Notes: a model not told the origin generated them from the sequence alone. Counted from the stretch's first letter, positions 24,466 to 33,547 are shown. The stretch: DNA of 64,000 nt from Deltaproteobacteria bacterium (GCA_021737785.1 JAIPDI010000016.1:1-64000), one strand, 5' to 3'. Numbers and translations: made by a program.

Positions 24466-25629
24466 ATGAAGATCGCTTCACTTGTGAAGTCACTCATATT
24501 ATCGGGGAATGAAAAATCACTCCCCGAGCAGGGAGAACTCAGGGTCGGGGACAGATTGGTCGGAAAGGTCCTTGAACTCAAGGGGGCCGGCAAGGCCTTC
24601 ATGGACTTTGGGCGCTTCCGCGCCATGGCCGAGGTGAGGTTCCCTGTCAAACTGGGAGAGGAGATCCATGTAAAGGTCATGCATAAAGGAGCGTCGCTCA
24701 GGCTGGGGCTGTGCGGCCCTGGACCGGGAATTTCCGAACCCGCAAAGAAGAATTTTATCTTGGGGGAGTTTCCATCCCGTCACCTGCTGAAGGAATTTCA
24801 GTCGCAGATTCGCGATCTGCTTCCGACCGCTGGCCCTGAAAAGCCGGGACATTCGGAACTCGGCAATGCCGTAAGGGCCCTCATGTTTCATTTCGAGCCG
24901 ATGGATATGGGGAAAGATGTGCCCCGGATTGCCGCCCAGCTCAAGAAGTTCATTGAGGACACAGGAATTTTTTATGAAAAAAAGCTTGAAAAGATCATTG
25001 AACCGTTCATTCAGGGGAAGAGCGAGATACCCGCACGAGAATCCAGCGAAATTTCCGGAATAAAGCACGTCATCAACAAGGACCTGAAGGCCAACCTGTT
25101 GGTTCTGAGGGAATTTCTCGACGGAAAAGACCCTGCCTTGAAGATCCTCGACATGAAAGACCCGGAAGGACTGCGCAAAACAGTGGGTAAGCTCCTGACG
25201 GAAATCACTGTGCAACAGCACGACACCGGAACCCGGTCCATGAGATCCGAAGCGGTTCAGGTGTATACCTATCTGCTTCCGATGAAAGAACTGGAGAAGG
25301 ATGGAAAAATAAAGGTCTATTACTCCAAGAAAAAGAGGTCAACAGAGGGGGAAGGTTACAGGGTTTCCCTCCTGTTGGATATGGAGAAGATCGGTCGGAT
25401 CAGGAGCGATTTGTTCTTGAACGGGAGGTCCCTGACCATAGAGTTTTCTGTGAGTGAATTCCCCATAAAGGAAATTGTGGATGGTCATGTTGATGGGTTG
25501 AAAACAATATTGGGGGATATTTTCAAAAGCGTCGCCGTCAATGTCGTTGTCTCCGAGAAGAAGATATCTGAATTTGAATTCGAAGACCTGCCTCCTGAGA
25601 GCACCGGTCTGATAGACCTGAAGGTTTAA
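24466..25629 (+). CDS. FliK-like hook-length control protein
   Basis: 387 aa. The C-terminal part (about 250-375) resembles the Flg_hook domain: VYTYLLPMKELEKDGKIKVYYSKKK, VSLLLDMEKIGRIRSDLFLNGRSLTIEFSV, and a final INV-type strand VAVNVVVSEKKISEFE. The N-terminus is a small beta domain (VGDRLVGKVLELKGAGKAFMDFGRFRAMAEV). Start chosen at 24466 (MKIASLVKSLIL); the longer frame would read through a repeat. The flhB-C-terminal gene follows after one base, which is the classic pairing because FliK contacts FlhB during the substrate switch. Confidence 0.72.
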   Translation: MKIASLVKSLILSGNEKSLPEQGELRVGDRLVGKVLELKGAGKAFMDFGRFRAMAEVRFPVKLGEEIHVKVMHKGASLRLGLCGPGPGISEPAKKNFILGEFPSRHLLKEFQSQIRDLLPTAGPEKPGHSELGNAVRALMFHFEPMDMGKDVPRIAAQLKKFIEDTGIFYEKKLEKIIEPFIQGKSEIPARESSEISGIKHVINKDLKANLLVLREFLDGKDPALKILDMKDPEGLRKTVGKLLTEITVQQHDTGTRSMRSEAVQVYTYLLPMKELEKDGKIKVYYSKKKRSTEGEGYRVSLLLDMEKIGRIRSDLFLNGRSLTIEFSVSEFPIKEIVDGHVDGLKTILGDIFKSVAVNVVVSEKKISEFEFEDLPPESTGLIDLKV

Positions 25630-25630
25630 A

Positions 25631-25894
25631 ATGGATGATCCCAAAAAGGCCGTGGCCATAAAATACGACCGGGAAAAGGACCGCGCCCCCCGGGTCCTGG
25701 CAAAGGGAAGAAACGCCATTGCCGAAAAAATTATCGAGATGGCAAAAGACAACAATGTGCCTGTGTATCCTGACAAGGACCTGGCCCAGGTCTTGGAGAC
25801 GCTGGATCTAAATTACGAAATTCCCCCTGAGCTGTATCGGGCGGTGGCCGAAGTCTTGGTGTTTATTTATAGCCTCAACGGAAAACTCAAATAA
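25631..25894 (+). CDS. FlhB C-terminal-domain-like small protein
   Basis: 87 aa. It matches only the cytoplasmic domain of FlhB/YscU export switches: AVAIKYDREKDRAPRVLAKGRNAIAEKIIEMAKDNNVPVYPDKDLAQVLETLDLNYEIPP. It lacks membrane helices and the NPTH autocleavage site. Such free-standing FlhB-C homologues can replace or modulate the cleaved FlhB fragment in flagellar export. One base separates it from the fliK-like gene, so they are co-transcribed and perhaps interact. Confidence 0.88.
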   Translation: MDDPKKAVAIKYDREKDRAPRVLAKGRNAIAEKIIEMAKDNNVPVYPDKDLAQVLETLDLNYEIPPELYRAVAEVLVFIYSLNGKLK

Positions 25895-25959
25895 AGAGGC
25901 CGAGGTTGGGCGGTGGAGAGGATGGTCTAACCGAACGAAGATTCCATGAGGCAGGGGGG

Positions 25960-26090
25960 GCGAGGCCACAAAGAGCACGCAGAATCCCTGAACCATGAAA
26001 CGTGTAGAACGCACAAAAGCGAAATTTCAAGAAGCGTAGTTTTACAAAATCTCCATGGCTCAGTGTTTCCGTGTGAGATCTTTCCGGTTC
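25960..26090. repeat. Degraded CACAAAG/CACGGAG inverted-repeat element
   Basis: GGCCACAAAGAGCACGCAG at the left and CTCAGTGTTTCCGTGTGAG at the right are inverted relatives of the intact element at 63631-63725. The region is readable as an N-terminal extension of the next gene, but it is repeat-derived. Confidence 0.5.
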
Positions 26091-26107
26091 GGGGATCAAG
26101 AAACATC

Positions 26108-26665
26108 GTGATAAATATCCGCAACTCCTATAAGACCTTGGAAGTCAGCCATGGCGCCTCTATAGAGGAGGTCAAACAGGGATACAAAGACCTGGTTCGG
26201 GTCTGGCATCCCGACAGATTCACCCAAGACCCCAGACTGAGAAAAAAGGCAGAGGAAAAATTAAAGGAGATCAACAGGGCGTACGGGGACCTGATGACCT
26301 CTTTTTCCCACCGTACGCGGCCGGGGCCTCAGGCAGAGCTCCATTTGGACCCCCCACGGTGGCGCAGGTATTCCCGAAGAATCGGCGCGGGCGCCGCACG
26401 GATCAGCAGAGATGTGTATGAGCATGTATGTTTCAGGCTGAACCGGATTGAGTTGGGGCGGGTATATCAGGCCTTGTTCAATTCCGGAAACAGGGCCGGG
26501 TCTGCGGATTCTGAAAAGGCGTCGGTGGAAAATTCCTCTGAAAATAGAGGAGCGCATATGGATTCGACCGGTTTCCAGGAGGGGATGGATTTTTCTTCGG
26601 TCTTTGATCAAGTGGCGAAGGAGAGGCGGGCAGAATCAAAAAGGGTGAGGGAGTCACCCAGATGA
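26108..26665 (+). CDS. J-domain (DnaJ-like) protein
   Basis: 185 aa. Residues 1-70 are a J domain: NSYKTLEVSHGASIEEVKQGYKDLVRVWHPDRF with the essential HPD, then KKAEEKLKEINRAYGDL. The rest is basic and low in homology, without zinc-finger or substrate-binding parts, so it is a specialised Hsp70 co-chaperone. I chose GTG at 26108, because the upstream frame from 25946 is repeat-derived; the ribosome binding site is weak. It follows fliK-like and flhB-C-like genes, and a role for Hsp70 in flagellar assembly is suggested only by context. Confidence 0.75.
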   Translation: MINIRNSYKTLEVSHGASIEEVKQGYKDLVRVWHPDRFTQDPRLRKKAEEKLKEINRAYGDLMTSFSHRTRPGPQAELHLDPPRWRRYSRRIGAGAARISRDVYEHVCFRLNRIELGRVYQALFNSGNRAGSADSEKASVENSSENRGAHMDSTGFQEGMDFSSVFDQVAKERRAESKRVRESPR

Positions 26666-26805
26666 CGGAGACCTCTCTTCCTTCGGATCTGACGAGCCGT
26701 TGGGAAGGTTTTTATCCGGTCTGGGCTCCGGATTGCGAAGAGAACGGCACCCGTAGGTCCGCGATGCAGTTTTCAACCGGAAATCACCATATGGAGGTTT
26801 TCCTC

Positions 26806-26835
26806 TTGACAGAAACCCAATATATGGACTAATAA
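26806..26835 (+). promoter_or_regulatory. Sigma-70-like promoter of the second J-domain gene
   Basis: TTGACA, 18-nt spacer, TAATAA, about 80 nt before the ATG at 26915. Confidence 0.5.
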
Positions 26836-26914
26836 TCTTGTCGGTTATATTCCTCCGTCGGTTCCATCTGATAGTTTTTTTAAAAGATAAAGATAAGATC
26901 AGGGGCTGAGACGT

Positions 26915-27661
26915 ATGACAGCGTTAACAATGACAGAGGCAAGCAAGGCGTGTGGCGTTCTTTTTGGTCCTCATATCCAACCGTCGCTGGAATTTTTCCA
27001 ATACCTTCAACCATCGGGTCTGAAGGCGGCCTATCGGAAAAGAGCCCTCGAAACCCATCCGGACAGGGCGGGCAGCATCGGAGAGGATTCCGCCAAAATG
27101 GCTGCACGATTTGTGGAGGCGACATCCGCTTACCATAGCCTCCTCCCCATTATTACGAGCAATGGGGCGATCTTTTTGGGTAACGAGGTGGATTCGAGCA
27201 AGACAAGGGCGGAGAAGAACGCCCAAGGAAATCGGCGCAAAAGGCCTTCGGATCATTTTTTCACCGGAAATGCACCCAGTCGAAACCTATTGATCGGTCA
27301 GTTTCTCTATTACACCGGCGTCATATCGTGGCAGACGCTCATAGACGCCATTGTATGGCAGAGAAAACAGCGTCCCACGATCGGACAGATTGCACTGAGT
27401 TGGCAGAAACTTTCTGAACGGCAAATCCGGATGATCCTCATGAAAAGGCGATCCGGTGAGAAATTCGGGGAGAGTGCAATCCGTGCAGGATATTTAACCC
27501 GTTTTGAGGTGATGGCCCTTTTGGGGCGTCAGCGCCGGCTCCAGCGTCGCATCGGAGAATATTTGGTGAGGCAAAACCTTCTTCGGGATCAGGAACTGGA
27601 ACAGATGGTGAATCGGCAACGCATCCATAACGGGCGTATTGCCGGCCGCGGCCGATTGTAA
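26915..27661 (+). CDS. J-domain protein with helical C-terminal domain
   Basis: 248 aa. Residues about 25-80 look like a divergent J domain (LQPSGLKAAYRKRALETHPDRAGSI with HPD, then MAARFVEATSAYHSLL). Residues about 120-240 contain repeated helical units: LLIGQFLYYTGVISWQTLIDAIVWQ, IGQIALSWQKLSERQIRMIL, FGESAIRAGYLTRFEVMALLGRQ, IGEYLVRQNLLRDQELEQMV. These resemble the general secretory pathway/type IV pilus ATPase N-terminal modules. Basic C-terminus. Second J protein in a row beside flagellar genes; function unknown. Confidence 0.68.
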   Translation: MTALTMTEASKACGVLFGPHIQPSLEFFQYLQPSGLKAAYRKRALETHPDRAGSIGEDSAKMAARFVEATSAYHSLLPIITSNGAIFLGNEVDSSKTRAEKNAQGNRRKRPSDHFFTGNAPSRNLLIGQFLYYTGVISWQTLIDAIVWQRKQRPTIGQIALSWQKLSERQIRMILMKRRSGEKFGESAIRAGYLTRFEVMALLGRQRRLQRRIGEYLVRQNLLRDQELEQMVNRQRIHNGRIAGRGRL

Positions 27662-27917
27662 GGGCTGGCGATCCATACCTATGGAAACATGCTTTGTTTG
27701 CGTCACTGCTATTCTGGTGAGACCTTTCATTCTCAATCTGCACACCCTAACCCAAGGCGGCCGGGTACTATTCACATCCCCTCTTTCCGCTTATATTTCC
27801 GTGGTCGGGCAGATTTCGAGGACCCTGCCTTTATATAACCTTTCCGGAATCCTACAAGTCGCTGCAATCATCCCCGGCGTTCTTGGGGCCTGGAATGATG
27901 ATACCCGTTGCAATTGA

Positions 27918-28121
27918 CTAAAGTCTTTGAACGATTTCAGTAAGGTGAGGCTCCGCCATCAGCTTTTTCGCGAACTTTATATATTTGCTCGCAATCGCTT
28001 TCACAGCCAGCTGCAGTGCGTATAATCTGACAGGTTTTAGAAGAAGATACGTGATGTCTGATGCCACACAGATGTCCACCGGATCATTATCCACAATAAT
28101 CAAATCCAGACCCTGGGACAT
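27918..28121 (-). CDS. 67-aa miniature receiver-like protein (probable deletion remnant)
   Basis: It begins MSQGLDLIIVDNDPVDIC, like the first strand and acidic pocket of a CheY receiver, and then jumps to SDITYLLLKPVRLYALQLAV, like the last strand with its Lys-Pro and the last helix. The central part with the phosphoacceptor Asp is absent, so it cannot be phosphorylated normally. AAGGGGAG precedes the ATG, so it may still be translated. It could be an in-frame deletion derivative or a decoy domain. Confidence 0.5.
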   Translation of the reverse strand: MSQGLDLIIVDNDPVDICVASDITYLLLKPVRLYALQLAVKAIASKYIKFAKKLMAEPHLTEIVQRL

Positions 28122-28364
28122 GGTTCTCCCCTTTTCAATGACGCGGATGCCTCAATTTTAACGTAGCGGGTCAGGCCACGGCAAAAGATGAAACAAGTTC
28201 ATTAAAAGAGCAAAAATAACGACCAAATAAAAAATCGTCCGGAACCCTACTTGATCGGACCGCCAGCCAGGCGCCAAAACGCATATGATCTGAAATGGTT
28301 AAGCGTTTAAAGGGGCAGCAATTCTCTTTTTGCTTTTTGCAGCGATACGATCCGTTTGTGGTGA

Positions 28365-28471
28365 AGCCTTCAGGCCCTGAAAAATCGCCTGACGGCGACA
28401 CTACGAACGGGATATGTGACATCATCAATCGCAAAATGAGAATTGCTGTTGCAGGGGTGGATTCCTTGACA
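28365..28471. repeat. Dispersed repeat type 2, copy a
   Basis: GGCCCTGAAAAATCGCCTGA...GGCGACACTACGAAC, then AATGAGAATTGCTGTTGCAGG and ATTCCTTGACA. It is shared, with substitutions, with 33431-33547. It contains a TCGCC/GGCGA hairpin. No gene is supported elsewhere in 28122-28588. Confidence 0.7.
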
Positions 28472-28495
28472 TGATTTTTGGGGTGATGATATGCT
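28466..28495 (+). promoter_or_regulatory. Sigma-70-like promoter of the receiver-LuxR gene
   Basis: TTGACA, 18 nt, TATGCT, with the -35 formed by the end of repeat type 2. Leader about 85 nt. Confidence 0.5.
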
Positions 28496-28588
28496 CCCCC
28501 TCGACCGAGCATTTTTTGCAGGACCGGCTATTGGGCGGTCTGCGACCTATTCAAAGGATATGCGGAAGAGACAACCGAAGAGACGCCC

Positions 28589-29551
28589 ATGCTGAAACAA
28601 GTCCGAATACTTGCTGTTGACGATGAACCGGATGCGCTCGATATTTATCACGATGCCTTTTCATCTGTCAGTGCCACCTCCGGATCGGAGTTTCAATTTG
28701 ATGTGACCCTCAGGACCCAGGGGGATCAGGCGGTCGATGCGGTACGCGAGGCCCTGAACGCCGAGGCACCGTTTGCCGTCATTTTCCTCGATATGAAGAT
28801 GCCGCCCGGCCCGGATGGGCTGTGGACCGGAGAGCAGATCCGGCAGCTCGATCCTGATGTCAATTTTGTGGTTGTAACGGGATGTTTCGATATCGACCCG
28901 TCGGAGATCGTTTCACGAATTCTGCCGGAAGACAAGATGCTTTATGTTCAGAAACCGTTTCACCTGCCAGAACTGAGGCAATTTGCAACAGCCCTCGGTG
29001 CCAAATGGCATTCGGAGCGGCTGCTTCGAAAAGCCAACGCAGAGTTGGAACAAAGGGTGAATCAACTCAAGATCAGCGAGAAAAACCTCCTTCACAGTAA
29101 ATCGGAGCTCGAGAATTTGAATAACCAGTTAATGGAAACCAACCACGCCCTGTCGGTGCTTGCACGGAACCTGGATGGTACCCGGAAGGAATCTGAAAGG
29201 CGTGTCCTTCAGCGAACCAGGACGCTTATCCTTCCTATCGTGGAAAAGCTTCTCCGTGATGAAGGGATAGGGAAATACTATGTGGAGCTTAACCAGTTGA
29301 TGTGGAATATCGAAAACCTGAGCCTGGATTTCAACAGTGGCGCGTCATCGGCCCAGCCGCTATCGGCCAGCGAGATGCGCATCGCCGCCATGATCAAAAA
29401 CGGCATGAGGAGCGAGGAAATCGCCAAACACCTTCACATCTCTCTGTCAACGGTCAAAACCCACCGCAAGAATATCAGAAGGAAACTGAACTTAACAAAT
29501 TCCGGTAGGAGCCTCCAGGTTTACATGACCTCCCATATGGGGTTGGAATAG
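28589..29551 (+). CDS. Receiver-coiled coil-LuxR response regulator
   Basis: 320 aa. Residues 1-135 are a receiver with VDDEPDA, FLDMKMPPGPDG (phosphoacceptor Asp), VVVTG and VQKPFH. A coiled coil follows (about 145-215: LLRKANAELEQRVNQL, HSKSELENLNNQLMETNHAL). The C-terminus (about 250-315) is a LuxR-type helix-turn-helix: SASEMRIAAMIKNGMRSEEIAKHLHISLSTVKTHRKNIRRKL. It is thus a DNA-binding transcription regulator. The coiled-coil region is similar in style to histidine-kinase-linked regulators of Desulfobacterota. No kinase is adjacent; the hybrid kinase at 33636 shares the same upstream repeat. Confidence 0.88.
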   Translation: MLKQVRILAVDDEPDALDIYHDAFSSVSATSGSEFQFDVTLRTQGDQAVDAVREALNAEAPFAVIFLDMKMPPGPDGLWTGEQIRQLDPDVNFVVVTGCFDIDPSEIVSRILPEDKMLYVQKPFHLPELRQFATALGAKWHSERLLRKANAELEQRVNQLKISEKNLLHSKSELENLNNQLMETNHALSVLARNLDGTRKESERRVLQRTRTLILPIVEKLLRDEGIGKYYVELNQLMWNIENLSLDFNSGASSAQPLSASEMRIAAMIKNGMRSEEIAKHLHISLSTVKTHRKNIRRKLNLTNSGRSLQVYMTSHMGLE

Positions 29552-29842
29552 GTGAAAAGGAGGTAGTCAGGATACCTATTTCATCCCCCCTATAATCCTC
29601 CTTGAATTTTTTCCAAGATTGGGTCTATTTATATCCAGTTACACCTCACTTGCGTACCCCTTAACCCTGAACCCCGTAGAGGGAGACGTAGAACCTGTGA
29701 ACCTCTATCATAGATGGATATCAGAAAGGTGCCTCACCCTGCACCGGAATGAATCCCCTGTTTCTATCCAGCCCGGATAGGGCGAAAAAAAGGTCGACCT
29801 CAGATACTGTCATGCATATTCTGGGACGGGAGGGTGTTTGAG

Positions 29843-31048
29843 ATGGTGGCATCTATACCTCATTCCGGGGACGGTGCAGCTCGCCCGGATGATATGTGGA
29901 TCATTTCCAGAGGCAGATTCACCGACATGGACGTGAATCGGTTTGGGGTCGAGGCGACGCCTGCTTCTCCAATGGTATATTGCATTTCCGATCTTGGCAG
30001 GTATCTGCTCAGCCCGGATCCGATAGAGGTATTAAAGACCCTTGTGGGGTGCGATATCCGTTATTACACGCCTATTGTTCCCCAGGTGAAAGAAAAGATA
30101 CGCAATCGCCTTCCCGCATGGATTCGTCGCTCCGCCCGTCGAAAAGATATCCAGTCCAGCGAGGTTCTGATGGCCCCCCCCCGGAAGTCAGCTCCTCATC
30201 TTGAAGATGCGGCCCTGAAGGCCCACTTCAGAAAAATCGAGGGATTTCTAACTCCCTATGCCCCCATTGCAAAAAGACTGAGAGGGCTGGATTTGAGTAA
30301 GGTCGCGGACATTGTGGGGATATGCGAAGACCTGGCAAACGAACGATCCCTTCTGAAACTGGAAGGCGCCATTGAAGAAAAGGTTGACTATGTGGTGAAA
30401 AACATCAATCAGGAAGTGGCTGTAATTCTTGGAGGTGCATATATAGCGGACGACCTTTTTGAGATGAGGGGGTTCGACTTCCGTGCCTTTGACCCCAAAA
30501 GATCCCACCGACTGATCCGATTTATTCAAGACGGCAAGGTGAAGGCCTGTGTCCTTGACGCAAACGATGACGTCCAGTTCTGGATTGCAGACGTAAAACG
30601 GATACGATACCTGCAACTTCTGGAACAATCCATAGAGCGGAACCCCGAATTGCGAAATGCCTTCCTGAAATGTACAGAGGGACATGCCAGACCGTTCAGA
30701 TTGTTTTTTAACAGGAAGATGGAGATCGATTATTCACATGCAGATCCGCCTCAGATATACAGAGAGGTCTTTGAATCGTGCCGACTTGGCACAGATGAAA
30801 AGGATGCGGTCATTAGTTCGTTGAGCAGTCATCAGATTGGGGTTTCGTTCAGCTATGTCCCCGGCATGGAGTCGGGAGAGTGCAGGGTCTACATCTGCCT
30901 GTCCGTCATGCACAATGTGCGCGCCCTTGAGCCGATAAAAACGGATTTGCCCCAACTTTATTCAGAGATCAGCAAGAGGGCCTCTATGTGTGAATCCGGC
31001 AGGTTTTATCTCCTCGACTCTGCAGCAGGCTACCAAAATGCCCAGTGA
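29843..31048 (+). CDS. Unknown protein, translationally coupled to Lon-like protease
   Basis: 401 aa, soluble, not recognised. N-terminus MVASIPHSGDGAARPDDMW, then a region with VYCISDLGRYLLSPDPIEVLK, a helical middle (ALKAHFRKIEGFLTPYAPIAKRL, LEGAIEEKVDYVVKNINQEVAV) and a beta-rich C-terminal half. No catalytic motif is seen. I chose the ATG at 29843 because GGGAGGG lies 7 nt upstream; the GTG at 29834 is in that site. Its last 11 bases overlap the start of the Lon-like gene, so a joint function, for example as substrate adaptor, is likely. Confidence 0.65.
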   Translation: MVASIPHSGDGAARPDDMWIISRGRFTDMDVNRFGVEATPASPMVYCISDLGRYLLSPDPIEVLKTLVGCDIRYYTPIVPQVKEKIRNRLPAWIRRSARRKDIQSSEVLMAPPRKSAPHLEDAALKAHFRKIEGFLTPYAPIAKRLRGLDLSKVADIVGICEDLANERSLLKLEGAIEEKVDYVVKNINQEVAVILGGAYIADDLFEMRGFDFRAFDPKRSHRLIRFIQDGKVKACVLDANDDVQFWIADVKRIRYLQLLEQSIERNPELRNAFLKCTEGHARPFRLFFNRKMEIDYSHADPPQIYREVFESCRLGTDEKDAVISSLSSHQIGVSFSYVPGMESGECRVYICLSVMHNVRALEPIKTDLPQLYSEISKRASMCESGRFYLLDSAAGYQNAQ

Positions 31049-33293
31049 TTACACCGTAAGCGACGATGCCTCTCTTGAGGAGCTGATGGCCTACCCGGCC
31101 GTTCTAAATCAGCACCTCCAGTTTTTTGAGGACACCTCAGAGGTATCCGTGCCCGATGACCCCATTGAGAAGGTGATTTTTCAGACCAGGGCAAAGGACG
31201 CGGTCCGAAAAATTGCTCAGAACAAGGGCCACGTTCTGATGGTCGGGCGGCCGGGGACCGGAAAATCGATGATCGCCAACATGTTCAACGAGGTGCTGGA
31301 CAGGTCCATGGGCGATTATCTGAGGCCGCGCGATTCGATCATCGCCTATCCTGGAAAAGACAAAAATCACATACGGATTGCATATGAGAATCCTCACAAG
31401 ATAGATGCATATATCTCCGAAATACATGCGTCCATTGAATCTGCCCAGGAGAGCGTGGGCGAATTCAGCCTGTCGGAACAGATCCGCTCTGTGAGAAAAG
31501 TGAGATGGGGGCTTCTCATCATGGCAGGCGTGAGCGTGGCGGCAGGGCTCTTTTTTCCGCCTGCGTTTATTGCTGCCGGGCTTGCAGGCATTGGAGCCAT
31601 ATTTATGTATATGCAGGAAAATAACCATAGGGCTCAGGAAAAAATTCAACGGGAAAACCTGCTCGGCAAACGGAACGAGATGAAGCACATCCTCGATATG
31701 GTTCCTGAAGTCTTATATGATCCTACAAAAGATAAGGACCTGATGGCAAGAATATCGGAACCCAGTGCCAGAAATATGAAGGGCGGGTTCCGTCATGACC
31801 CCTATCAATCGGGTCATCTCCACACGCCCGCTCACAAAAGAGCGTTTTTAGGGGCACACGCAAAGGCCCCCATCATCTACATCGACGAACTCAAGACCCT
31901 GATCAAGACAGGGTACATGTCTGACCTCCTGGAAATCATGCAAAACAAGCGGTTTGTTCTGGAAGGTGGAAGATCTACCGGAAGCGGTGCAGCGGACCGA
32001 TCGGAGGACAGCCTCAAGGCGGATAACATTATTATTGCATGTTGCAATCACGATACCCTGGCCTATCTGAGGAAAGAAGGCGATGGGGCTTTCATGAGCC
32101 GCATTGAGGACCGTGGGGAGGTCATTCAAATGGAAAGCGCCGTACCCGAAACCCCGGAAAACATCATGCAGGTGGCCAGGTACATCAAACAGGAGACAAT
32201 TGATCTGGGCAGGGAATTTGAGAACGCATGGGGGGAGGTGTTGAAGAAAGAGGGGCATGACGGCGTCCGGGAGCGGTGCGAAAAGATTATCGGGAAATCC
32301 CTTCCTCCTGATTACAGACTGGAACAGCGGGATTTCTCCAGGGGGGCTGTTCTTGAGATCATCAAAGAACTCCGCTCCAGGGCCTCGGACAGGAAATTGA
32401 GTGCTATACTGAGACCCATCAACGGTATCATCAAGACCGCTGAATTCGAGGCCATCCTTAAGAATTCGCCCCTGGTTGAGGCATCTCATGTCAGAACCGC
32501 TCTCAACACCCACATGAGTCTCGAAGGGGCCCTGTCAAAAGAGATCTTTGAGAGCAGGAAAGATCTCAAAAAGTATATTACCTCCATGACAGATGCCGTT
32601 GGTTACGTGGTGGGCCTTGCCGTCATACGCTCCATTTCGAGCGGCGAGACTCACGGTATGCCCCTGCCCATCCATTGTCAGATCAATGGGGGGGCCGCCG
32701 ATACCATGGTGGCCCCGGGAAATCTGGGCGATATTGCCAAGGCCGCATGCCAGAATGTGCGGGCCTCCATCAAGAAGGTGCTGGAAAAGGCAGGGGCCCC
32801 TTATGTGGGATATGAAATGTATGTGGATTATATTCAAGCTCATGGCGGCGTAGAAGGTGACAGTGCATCCATTGCCATCGATATAGCCCTTATCTCAGAT
32901 TATCTGGGCCAGCCCGTGAATCAGAAATTCGGCGTGACCGGGTCATTGACCGGCGAAATCATCCTGGCCGTAGGAGGGGTAACGGAAAAGATCCGGTCCA
33001 TTATGGACCCATCCCTTGGCATGGAGGGGGCATGTATCCCCTGGCAGAACAGGCATGACGTGGAACCGCTTTTGATCAACACCGGGTTTGAGTCTATTCG
33101 GGAGAGCGGGATTCCCGGGATCAGGATCTTCCGAAACCAAGGGGATAAACATCCTTTTGACATCTATTTCTGTAAGACAAAATATAATGCCTACCAGATC
33201 ATGATGGGTCTCGGTAGGGAAGAGGTGAAAAGGCGAATGGCAGAGCGCAGCAAGAGAGACTGGGCATGCTCTCAGGCCATGACGCACCATTGA
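31038..33293 (+). CDS. Lon-like membrane AAA+ protease with altered catalytic dyad
   Basis: 751 aa. AAA+ core with Walker A GRPGTGKS (about 69-76) and Walker B PIIYIDEL (about 278). Between them lie two hydrophobic segments (about 157-190: LLIMAGVSVAAGLFFPPAFI, AAGLAGIGAIFMYM), as in membrane LonB proteins. The C-terminal S16 domain has EGDSASIA with the catalytic Ser, GQPVNQKFGVTGSL and GGVTEKI. Where Lon and YcbZ-type proteins have the catalytic Lys before the IIP strand, this protein reads LGMEGACIP, with no Lys. It may be a pseudoprotease unfoldase. Start at 31038 overlaps the previous gene; AGCAGG is the likely ribosome binding site. Confidence 0.85.
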   Translation: MPSDYTVSDDASLEELMAYPAVLNQHLQFFEDTSEVSVPDDPIEKVIFQTRAKDAVRKIAQNKGHVLMVGRPGTGKSMIANMFNEVLDRSMGDYLRPRDSIIAYPGKDKNHIRIAYENPHKIDAYISEIHASIESAQESVGEFSLSEQIRSVRKVRWGLLIMAGVSVAAGLFFPPAFIAAGLAGIGAIFMYMQENNHRAQEKIQRENLLGKRNEMKHILDMVPEVLYDPTKDKDLMARISEPSARNMKGGFRHDPYQSGHLHTPAHKRAFLGAHAKAPIIYIDELKTLIKTGYMSDLLEIMQNKRFVLEGGRSTGSGAADRSEDSLKADNIIIACCNHDTLAYLRKEGDGAFMSRIEDRGEVIQMESAVPETPENIMQVARYIKQETIDLGREFENAWGEVLKKEGHDGVRERCEKIIGKSLPPDYRLEQRDFSRGAVLEIIKELRSRASDRKLSAILRPINGIIKTAEFEAILKNSPLVEASHVRTALNTHMSLEGALSKEIFESRKDLKKYITSMTDAVGYVVGLAVIRSISSGETHGMPLPIHCQINGGAADTMVAPGNLGDIAKAACQNVRASIKKVLEKAGAPYVGYEMYVDYIQAHGGVEGDSASIAIDIALISDYLGQPVNQKFGVTGSLTGEIILAVGGVTEKIRSIMDPSLGMEGACIPWQNRHDVEPLLINTGFESIRESGIPGIRIFRNQGDKHPFDIYFCKTKYNAYQIMMGLGREEVKRRMAERSKRDWACSQAMTHH

Positions 33294-33430
33294 TTCCTTC
33301 CCATATTTGAAATGGTCGGCCGGAGGAACCTGAATCCGCTCCTGCACTGGATTCGATCTCCGGAGAAGACGACTCCGCCCCGCGTTGTGTCACAGCAACT
33401 CTCATTTTAGTTTTAAGAGCGATGAGATGA

Positions 33431-33547
33431 CTTTGCAGCGGGGCAGTAAGGCCTTGAAAAATCGCCTTACGGCGACACCACGAACTTGGCATTGCAGCTC
33501 TCAGGCCCCAGAATGAGAGTGGCTGGTTGTGTCAGGAATTCCTTGAC
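33431..33547. repeat. Dispersed repeat type 2, copy b
   Basis: GGCCTTGAAAAATCGCCTTA...GGCGACACCACGAAC, then AATGAGAGTGGCTGGTTG and ATTCCTTGACA, as in copy a at 28365-28471. No gene is seen in 33294-33635. Confidence 0.7.

Noticed and set aside
25946-26107. N-terminal extension of the first J-domain gene
   Set aside because: The extra residues come from a degraded inverted-repeat element and the J domain begins right after the GTG at 26108.
28171-28512. 113-aa minus-strand frame
   Set aside because: Largely made of dispersed repeat type 2 and its surroundings; no start signal.
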